Origin: an uncultured Collinsella sp. | GTDB taxonomy: Bacteria; Actinomycetota; Coriobacteriia; Coriobacteriales; Coriobacteriaceae | Reading direction: 5' to 3' | DNA length: 64,000 nt | Assembly: GCA_902470345.1 (NCBI GenBank) | Contig: CABRGB010000001.1 | Coordinates: forward strand, 1 to 64,000 | Shown: positions 58,125-64,000 of the stretch, in pieces | How the letters are laid out: each line of letters opens with the position of its first letter | Position numbering within the stretch: position 1 is the first letter of the stretch | Translations under genes and position numbers: made by a program | The notes under the pieces: model-generated | Databases searched by the model: none | The model's input: the letters and a program-made list of their open reading frames with translations, nothing else | Told to the model about the DNA's origin: nothing

Positions 58125-58544
58125 ATGAGCAAGATCGCAGTCGTCTACTGGAGCGGCACAGGCAACACCGAGGCCATGGCAAACCTCGTCGCCGAGGGCG
58201 CGACGTCAGCCGGAGCCGAGGCCGCAGTCATCCCCTGCGCCGACTTCTCTGCCGACAAGGCCACCAACTATGATGCCATCGCCTTCGGCTGCCCCGCCAT
58301 GGGCTCCGAGGAGCTTGAATACGATGAGTTCCAGCCCATGTGGGATGAGGTCAAGGAAGCCCTCGGCGACAAGAAGGTCATCCTCTTTGGTTCCTATTCG
58401 TGGGCCGAGGGCGAGTGGATGGACAACTGGAAGGCGGACGCCGACGAGGCGGGCGTCAACGTCGTCGATTCCGTCATCTGCTACGATGCGCCCGACGATG
58501 AGAGCGAGGCGGCCTGCAAGGCTCTGGGAGCGGAGCTGGCCTAA
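58125..58544 (+). CDS. Flavodoxin
   Basis: 139 residues, AAAGGA (6-nt spacing) before ATG 58125. Short-chain flavodoxin: FMN phosphate loop VVYWSGTGNTEAMANLV, 60s loop FGCPAMGSEELEYDEFQP, 90s loop LFGSYSWAEGEWMDNW. An FMN electron carrier that can replace ferredoxin, typically made under iron limitation. Same operon as DUF3793. Confidence 0.93.
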   Translation: MSKIAVVYWSGTGNTEAMANLVAEGATSAGAEAAVIPCADFSADKATNYDAIAFGCPAMGSEELEYDEFQPMWDEVKEALGDKKVILFGSYSWAEGEWMDNWKADADEAGVNVVDSVICYDAPDDESEAACKALGAELA

Positions 58545-58617
58545 CGAAGCCGTCAGAAAGCCACAAGGCAACTGACAGCCAAGTACCGCATAACAACAGT
58601 CGCTCATGCCCAAACAA

Positions 58618-58650
58618 AAACGGGGGCCGGATACTATCCGGTCCCCGTTT
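58618..58650. terminator. Bidirectional terminator
   Basis: 15-nt arms 58618-58632 and 58636-58650 with one mismatch, AAA and TTT ends, between convergent genes. Confidence 0.85.
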
Positions 58651-58676
58651 GCTATATCGACAACCTCGACACGCCG

Positions 58677-59429
58677 CTACGAGATATTGCCCAAGAACGC
58701 CTTGGTGCGCTCGCTCTTGGGGTGGTCGAAGACCTCGCTCGGCGTACCCTCTTCCACGATAACGCCACCGTCCATAAAGACGACGCGGTCGGCGACGTCG
58801 CGGGCAAAGCCCATCTCGTGCGTCACGACGATCATGGTCATACCGTCGCGTGCCAGGTCGCGCATGACACCCAGAACGTCGCGAACCAGCTCGGGGTCGA
58901 GCGCCGACGTGGCCTCGTCAAAGAGCATCACGTGCGGGTTCATCGACAGGGCGCGGGCGATGGCAACGCGCTGCTGCTGGCCGCCCGAGAGCTGGCTCGG
59001 CATAAAGTCGATACGCTCGGCAAGACCGACCTTGGTCAGCTCCTCGACGGCAATCTTCTCGGCCTCTTCCTTGCTGCGCTTGAGCACCTTTTGCTGCGCG
59101 AGCATGACGTTCTTTTTGACTGACAGGTGCGGGAACAAATTGAACTGCTGGAACACCATACCCAGATGCGTACGTACCTTGTTAAGGTCGACGCCCTTGG
59201 CGCACACGTCCACGCCCTCGACGACAATCGAGCCGCTCGTAGGATGCTCCAGACGATTGATACAGCGAAGCATCGTCGACTTGCCCGAGCCCGAGGGGCC
59301 CAAGACCACAACGACCTCGCCCTTGTGCACATCCAGGTCGATATCGCGCAGGACCACGTTATCGCCAAAGGCCTTCTGGAGGTTCTTGATGCTGACGACG
59401 ACCTCGTTCGAGTTATTGGTTTCGCTCAT
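58677..59429 (-). CDS. Polar amino acid ABC transporter ATPase (GlnQ-like)
   Basis: 250 residues, AGGAGG before ATG 59429. [20 protein letters not shown], Walker [34 protein letters not shown], signature [17 protein letters not shown], Walker [14 protein letters not shown] and H-switch [15 protein letters not shown] are typical of the polar-amino-acid importers. Third gene of a binding protein-permease-ATPase operon. Confidence 0.94.
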   Translation of the reverse strand: MSETNNSNEVVVSIKNLQKAFGDNVVLRDIDLDVHKGEVVVVLGPSGSGKSTMLRCINRLEHPTSGSIVVEGVDVCAKGVDLNKVRTHLGMVFQQFNLFPHLSVKKNVMLAQQKVLKRSKEEAEKIAVEELTKVGLAERIDFMPSQLSGGQQQRVAIARALSMNPHVMLFDEATSALDPELVRDVLGVMRDLARDGMTMIVVTHEMGFARDVADRVVFMDGGVIVEEGTPSEVFDHPKSERTKAFLGNIS

Positions 59430-59441
59430 AATAGAACCTCC

Positions 59442-60803
59442 TTACAGACCGGCGATGTGATCGGCGGGCGTCGCGACAACCTGTCCGGCGCTCTTGGTGG
59501 GACGCTTCTTTTTGGTTTCGGCCGTACCCAGCAGCCTCGCCTCAAGACCGCTCACCAAGCGCGCAAGCGGCAGGGTAATGACCAGATAGAACAGGGCGGC
59601 AACCACATACGGCGTGATGGACCCCGTCGTGGCCACGATGGTGCGGGCGTTCATGACGATCTCGACCACGCCCACGGCCGCGAGCAGCGACGTATCCTTG
59701 TAAAGCAGGATGAACTCACTGGTCAACGTAGGAAGAACATTGCGGAACGTCTGCGGAATCATAACGTAGAGCAGTGTCTGGAAGGCATTCATGCCCAGCG
59801 AACGCGCGGCCTCGTTCTGGCCCTTGGGGATCGACTGAATACCGGCGCGGAAAATCTCGCACAGGTAGGCGGACGAGTTCATGGCCATGACGATGACGCC
59901 CAGCACATAGTCGTCCACCTTGACGCCGGCAAGCGGCAGGCCAAAGAACGCGATGTAGATCTGCAGGAACGCCGGCGTACCACGGATGATATTCACATAG
60001 ATGCCGGCAAGGCAACGCAGGATGCGCGACTTGGAGATACGCATGAGCGACAAGGCAAAGCCAAAGGGAATTGCCAGCGGAAACGCCACGAGCACGATCG
60101 AGAGCGACATGAGGAAGCCTTTGAAAACGATCGGCAGGCTCTGGACCAAAATGACCGGGTTCAGGAACAGGCGAAGGAACATGTTGGAATTCCATGCCTC
60201 GACCCATGGCCGCTCCTTAAGATCGGCCAGGAAGTTATCGAATGCCGTCACGCCCTTAATCTCGACGGAAGGAATCTTGGAAATCTTCTTGGTCGAACCG
60301 TCGGCGAGCGTATAGGTGCCGCTAAAGGCCTCATCGCCGCCCTCGACGGGAAACGTCACGCCGTAAACCTCGACACGGAAAAAGCCGCCGGCAGGCGCCG
60401 TCTCGCCAAAGTCAATCTTGAGCGTCTGGCCGTCAGCCTTGCACGTGGGCTTCATGGGCGTACGATCCATGAGGTCCTCGCCCGAGAGCATCGTCAATCG
60501 CGTGTCATCGGTACCAAACGTCGTGCCGTCGACAAACGTCAGCGAAAGACCGCTCAGCTCCTCGTCGGCATCGGCCTGGACCTCCCAGGTAATGCGCGTC
60601 TCGGTACCGCCGACCACAGCGCTGCCCGAGCCGGTGTTGGGTCGGGCGGTAATCTTTGCGGTCTCAAGCGCCTGGGCGGTCGTGGGCGCATATGCCCCCG
60701 CGCACACCAGCGCGAGCGCCACGGCCATGACGCAGACTAGCTTTTGGAGCAAGGCTGGCAGTGGAAAACGCTGCTCCGCGGCCCCTTTGTTCAGTCGAGA
60801 CAA
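59442..60803 (-). CDS. Amino acid ABC permease with extra N-terminal extracytoplasmic domain
   Basis: 453 residues from TTG 60803 (AGGAG, 6-nt spacing). A signal-like first helix (KLVCVMAVALALVCAGAYAP) leads to a ~150-residue beta-rich outer domain (TRITWEVQADADEELSGLSL, FRVEVYGVTFPVEGGDEAFS) before the permease. The permease core has HisM-type features: GFLMSLSIVLVAFPLAIPFG, the coupling EAARSLGMNAFQTLLYVMIP (EAA loop), ILLYKDTSLLAAVGVVEI. Typical permeases are ~220 residues without the outer domain. The domain is not a periplasmic-binding fold, and a separate binding protein precedes it, so it may dock the lipoprotein or gate uptake. Confidence 0.87.
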   Translation of the reverse strand: MSRLNKGAAEQRFPLPALLQKLVCVMAVALALVCAGAYAPTTAQALETAKITARPNTGSGSAVVGGTETRITWEVQADADEELSGLSLTFVDGTTFGTDDTRLTMLSGEDLMDRTPMKPTCKADGQTLKIDFGETAPAGGFFRVEVYGVTFPVEGGDEAFSGTYTLADGSTKKISKIPSVEIKGVTAFDNFLADLKERPWVEAWNSNMFLRLFLNPVILVQSLPIVFKGFLMSLSIVLVAFPLAIPFGFALSLMRISKSRILRCLAGIYVNIIRGTPAFLQIYIAFFGLPLAGVKVDDYVLGVIVMAMNSSAYLCEIFRAGIQSIPKGQNEAARSLGMNAFQTLLYVMIPQTFRNVLPTLTSEFILLYKDTSLLAAVGVVEIVMNARTIVATTGSITPYVVAALFYLVITLPLARLVSGLEARLLGTAETKKKRPTKSAGQVVATPADHIAGL

Positions 60804-60871
60804 GGTGGCTCCTATCGTAGAAGTTGCCGGCAAAACGAGACGGAAATGCTCTCCGTCAAGAGAAGCGCAAA

Positions 60872-60899
60872 GGCCCTCTCCGCCAAAACGGAAAGGGCC
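60872..60899 (-). terminator. Intra-operon hairpin between binding protein and permease genes
   Basis: 11-bp stem with one wobble (60872-60882 with 60889-60899), then minus-strand TTTGCG. Probably a partial terminator or 3'-end stabiliser giving more binding protein than permease. Confidence 0.6.
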
Positions 60900-60921
60900 C
60901 GCGCGCAATCAAGTAGCTATT

Positions 60922-61782
60922 TTACTTGATGTTGTACTTAGCCATGAGGGCGTCGACGGTACCGTCGTCGGTCAGGTCCTTGATGGCCTGGTTGATATCG
61001 TCCTTGAGCTTGGTGTTGCCCTGGTTAATGGCGATGGCGTACTCCTCGCCGGTGCTGATCTGCTTGATGGTCTGGCAGGTGTTGAACTGCTCGGCGGTCA
61101 GCTGGCTGGCAACGGAGCGGTTGGTGACCACGGCGTCGCCCTTATCGGACTGCAGGGCGCTGAAGCACTCGGTAGCGTCCTTGTAGGGGACGATCTTGGC
61201 CTTGGGGAAGTTCTCCTGGGCAAAGGACTCGGCGGTCGAGCCAGACTGGACGATGATGGTAGCGTCGGCGTTGTTGAGCTTCTCGCTGTAGTTATCGGCC
61301 GTGATGTCGGTGTTATCGACCTTGGTCACGATAGCCTGATCGTCCATGTAGTAGGAATCGGAGAAAGTGACTTCCTTCTCACGCTCAGGCGTGTCGGTGA
61401 TAGCCGCGATGGAGACGTCATACTTGGCGCCCGAAGCAACGCCCGGAACCAGCGTGTCGAAGTCGTTATTGACGTACTCGACATCCAAGCCCAGCTTGTC
61501 GCCGATAGCCTTGATGAGCTCAAGGTCAAAGCCCTGATAATCGCCGTTGTCATCCTTGTACTCAAACGGAGCGTACTCGGCAGAGGTGCCGACGGTCAGC
61601 GTACCGTCCTTGACGAGCGCGTACTCCTTGGAGCCGTCGACCTTCTCGACCTTAGCGTCGTCAGAGCTGCTGGAACCGGCATTGGAACCAGAGGTGGCGT
61701 TGGACGAGCCGCAGCCCGTCAGTGCGAGGGCGAGCGCCATGGCGCCCGTGGCGGCAAATGCGCCAAGCTTCTTGAGCTTCAT
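60922..61782 (-). CDS. Amino acid ABC transporter binding lipoprotein
   Basis: 286 residues from ATG 61782 (GGAAGGAG). Lipoprotein signal with lipobox LTGC, a Ser/Asn linker, then a type II periplasmic-binding fold: LTVGTSAEYAPFEYKDDNGD, YQGFDLELIKAIGDKLGLDV, IAAITDTPEREKEVTFSDSY and SGSTAESFAQENFPKAKIVP, the polar amino acid (SBP_bac_3) pattern. Specificity cannot be read. First gene of the operon. Confidence 0.93.
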   Translation of the reverse strand: MKLKKLGAFAATGAMALALALTGCGSSNATSGSNAGSSSSDDAKVEKVDGSKEYALVKDGTLTVGTSAEYAPFEYKDDNGDYQGFDLELIKAIGDKLGLDVEYVNNDFDTLVPGVASGAKYDVSIAAITDTPEREKEVTFSDSYYMDDQAIVTKVDNTDITADNYSEKLNNADATIIVQSGSTAESFAQENFPKAKIVPYKDATECFSALQSDKGDAVVTNRSVASQLTAEQFNTCQTIKQISTGEEYAIAINQGNTKLKDDINQAIKDLTDDGTVDALMAKYNIK

Positions 61783-61929
61783 AATCAGTCTCCTTCCGGT
61801 GACCCCGTTTGATTCAGAGGTCTGCAAAAACTGAGGGTTATTATGCACCCGCTTGGAAGAATCTGCAATTAGAAAACTGATTGAAACAAACCCATAACGT
61901 GAATGGAGCACTCCACTTTATGTCAGACA

Positions 61930-62796
61930 TTACTGCTGCAACGACCTTAACAGTTTGATTTCAGCCGCATAACCTGCAAGTTCGTTCGGTGTCTCCAAAA
62001 TGAATGGCAATGCGCGCAAGCGGCCATTCGATACAATATTCTGCATAACCCGCATACCGCCGCCAAACTCTTCACTACCCAGGTAGCCCTTGCCGATGCA
62101 CTCGTGGCGATCCTTATGGGCGCCGCAGGGGTTCTTGGAGTCATTGATATGCACGGCGCGCAAGCGCTCGATACCTACCACACCATCGAACTCGTCGAGC
62201 ACGCCGTCCAGATCATGGATGATGTCGTAGCCAGCATCGCTCACATGGCAGGTGTCCAGACACACGCCCAGCTTGTCCGATAGCTCTGGACGTCTGGCAG
62301 CAACACCCTCGATAATGCGCGCCAGCTCTTCAAAGCTACGGCCCACCTCGGTACCCTTTCCCGCCATGGTCTCGAGCAGCACCGTCGTCTGCTGCCCCTC
62401 AAACATCACCTGACACAAGGTGTCGACGATCATCTGAATGCCGGCGTCGGAGCCCTGCCCCACATGCGCGCCGGGGTGGAAATTGTAGTAGTTGCCGGGC
62501 AGTGCTTCCAGACGCTGCAAATCCTCGGCCATTGCCTCCAAGGCAAACTCGCGCGCCCGCTCTTTGGCCGAGCAGGGGTTATAGGTATACGGGGCATGAG
62601 CCACGAGCGGGCCAAAGTCGTTTTGCTCCATAAGCTCGCGCAGGGCCGCCACGTCATCCATGTCAAGATCTTTCGCCTTGCCGCCGCGCGGGTTGCGCGT
62701 AAAGAATGCAAAGGTGTTGGCGCCAATGGATAGCGCCGTCTCCCCCATTGCCCGATAGCCCTTCGTCGTCGAAAGATGACACCCAATCGTCAGCAT
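61930..62796 (-). CDS. nfo: Endonuclease IV
   Basis: 288 residues. TIM-barrel AP endonuclease with zinc ligands in [74 protein letters not shown] and FILETPNE, as in E. coli Nfo. Cleaves abasic sites and 3'-blocked ends in base excision repair. Single gene; a palindromic repeat lies just upstream of the start. Confidence 0.95.
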   Translation of the reverse strand: MLTIGCHLSTTKGYRAMGETALSIGANTFAFFTRNPRGGKAKDLDMDDVAALRELMEQNDFGPLVAHAPYTYNPCSAKERAREFALEAMAEDLQRLEALPGNYYNFHPGAHVGQGSDAGIQMIVDTLCQVMFEGQQTTVLLETMAGKGTEVGRSFEELARIIEGVAARRPELSDKLGVCLDTCHVSDAGYDIIHDLDGVLDEFDGVVGIERLRAVHINDSKNPCGAHKDRHECIGKGYLGSEEFGGGMRVMQNIVSNGRLRALPFILETPNELAGYAAEIKLLRSLQQ

Positions 62797-62815
62797 CTCC
62801 AGCTCCCCCTCATCA

Positions 62816-62880
62816 GTTGCGGTGAAATATTTCCTGTTTGGCCCCTATTCTGCCGCAAACAGGAACTATTCCACCGCAAC
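62816..62880. repeat. 25-nt inverted repeat upstream of nfo
   Basis: Arms 62816-62840 and 62856-62880 match except at two positions (GTTGCGGTG...TTCCTGTTTG type), 15-nt spacer. Palindromic repeat, probably a REP-like element, located 20 nt before the nfo start codon. Confidence 0.65.
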
Positions 62881-62962
62881 TTATAAAAGGGGCATCAGAG
62901 ATGCGGGCCACCAAGCACCACGGTCGCCGGCGTCATGATCCCCTACGTGTCAGCGCCAAGTC

Positions 62963-63982
62963 CTAGAGGGCTAGACGGATTGCATCGATAATGCGCGCGC
63001 AGCGCTGTGTGGCGGCAGGGGGCATGACGGGACTCTCGAGTTTCCCCGCCCGGATGAGCTGGGTCGCATGCTGGATTTCGCCGTAGAAATCATCAACCTC
63101 AAACGGGGCATTTATTTCGAGCATTCGCCCGTCGGAGTACTTCACATGGGTGAGCTCGGGGCGATGGAGGCGCTCGATTTCCAACGAGCCCCGCTCACAG
63201 GCAATCGTTAAGCGGCTTTCATACGCTGCCTTGCCGTCGCACACCATATGAATGGGTATGCCGCCGACGCTCATACGAATCTCATCGGCCCAATCCACGC
63301 GGCCGCCCGATACGTCACGCCAGCGAACTTCACGAGACGAAACATCGCACGCACCCGAAAGCAGATCCTCAAACCACCCGACCGCATAGCAGCCCATGTC
63401 ATATAGACAACCACCCTGCAACGGATCGAGCAGATAACTCGAAGGGGGCTCACCATAATCAAGTTTTTGCACGCTTTCGATCGAGACGATACGACCGAGC
63501 TCGCCCGACGCAAGCAAGCCCTTCACGCGAGTATGCATCGGACAAAACCGATTTTTCATCGCCTCCATAAATGGCACGCCGCACTCACGGGAAACTGAGG
63601 TGATCGCATGGGCCTCTTCTTCATTCAAAACGGCCGGCTTTTCGCACAGTACGGCCTTTCCCGCGCGCAGTGCCCGACAGACCCAATGCGCATGCATGCC
63701 ATGCGGAAGAGCCAAGTAGATTGCGTCGACATCGGGGTCGGCAATCAGCGCATCATAAGCCGCATCACCGCTATCGTCAGCCGTGGCATAACTGTGCGCG
63801 GCATCAATCGAAAACGCCCTGCAAAACTCCTCAACATGCGAAGGAGTGCGACCGGCGGCAGCCACAAGCCGTGCCCCGTCCACCTCCTTGAGCGACGATG
63901 CAAATCGATGCGAAATGCGCCCAGCGCCCAAAACGCCCCAACGAACCTCACGCAAATCATCACATGAATCCCGATGGCCCAC
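62963..63982 (-). CDS. Gfo/Idh/MocA family oxidoreductase
   Basis: 339 residues from GTG 63982 (AAGGGGG upstream). NAD(P)-binding WGVLGAGRISHRFASSL, AIYLALPHGMHAHWVCRALR, catalytic AVLCEKPAVLNEEEAH (EKP) and C-terminal MEAMKNRFCPMHTRVKGLL, GGCLYDMGCYAVGWFEDLL. Typical of dehydrogenases acting on sugars or inositols; substrate unknown. Complete at the right edge. Confidence 0.88.
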   Translation of the reverse strand: MGHRDSCDDLREVRWGVLGAGRISHRFASSLKEVDGARLVAAAGRTPSHVEEFCRAFSIDAAHSYATADDSGDAAYDALIADPDVDAIYLALPHGMHAHWVCRALRAGKAVLCEKPAVLNEEEAHAITSVSRECGVPFMEAMKNRFCPMHTRVKGLLASGELGRIVSIESVQKLDYGEPPSSYLLDPLQGGCLYDMGCYAVGWFEDLLSGACDVSSREVRWRDVSGGRVDWADEIRMSVGGIPIHMVCDGKAAYESRLTIACERGSLEIERLHRPELTHVKYSDGRMLEINAPFEVDDFYGEIQHATQLIRAGKLESPVMPPAATQRCARIIDAIRLAL

Positions 63983-64000
63983 GACAGCCCCCTTCAGTTG

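Overview
The window is a gene-dense, GC-rich stretch of bacterial chromosome, about 61 complete protein genes plus one cut by the left edge. Protein style, many GTG/TTG starts, actinobacterial-type LexA boxes, the gut-fermenter gene set (L-lactate dehydrogenase, flavodoxin, Amadori-sugar catabolism, no respiratory genes) and the family of dispersed palindromic repeats all suggest a gut coriobacterium, most likely Collinsella. That assignment is inference from sequence style, not from a marker gene. No tRNA, rRNA, CRISPR array, complete transposase or prophage was seen.

Layout. 1-6.4 kb: end of a lipid kinase gene, a surface C69 dipeptidase, then a tryptophan-responsive transcription attenuator (leader peptide with three Trp codons) ahead of a TrpP-like ECF substrate-binding component and its EcfA-EcfA/EcfT energy module. 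6.4-13.3 kb: aspartate racemase plus D-aspartate ligase (peptidoglycan cross-bridge), a MOSC protein, a secreted coiled-coil lysozyme-like protein, and a Ser/Thr kinase with an HTH protein and a lipoprotein. 13.3-17.2 kb: a loosely packed accessory patch with an ADP-ribosylglycohydrolase/GIY-YIG nuclease pair, gene remnants and a HigBA toxin-antitoxin. 17.2-22.6 kb: lysine/DAP synthesis by the acetylase branch (M20 deacetylase; lysine riboswitch; LysA-DapA fusion; DapB; DapH). 22.6-37.2 kb: nucleoid-associated protein, lipase-like protein, Ldh, a DAP-type aminotransferase, NAD synthetase, two low-complexity proteins, EttA, SdpI/ArsR, TcdA and TatD.

37.3-44.1 kb is a six-gene fructosamine (Amadori product) operon: GntR regulator, YfcC-type carrier, YtcJ-type amidohydrolase, epimerase, SIS deglycase and PfkB kinase. 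44.2-51.1 kb has two HAD phosphatases, an undescribed-looking cassette (helical unknown, ClpP-like protease, soluble VirD4-like ATPase) and Pgi. 51.3-64 kb has an isolated Fe-ADH N-terminal domain, a LexA-controlled Y-family polymerase/YolD pair, a large LPXTG-like surface protein, a heavy-metal-binding membrane protein, DUF3793 plus flavodoxin, a polar amino acid ABC transporter, endonuclease IV and a Gfo/Idh/MocA oxidoreductase.

The strongest points for follow-up are the Trp attenuator controlling a putative tryptophan ECF importer, the ClpP/VirD4-like cassette, the LysA-DapA fusion with a perfect internal ribosome binding site under a lysine riboswitch, and a ~100-nt repeat present twice whose stems differ by compensatory changes, as expected of a structured RNA.
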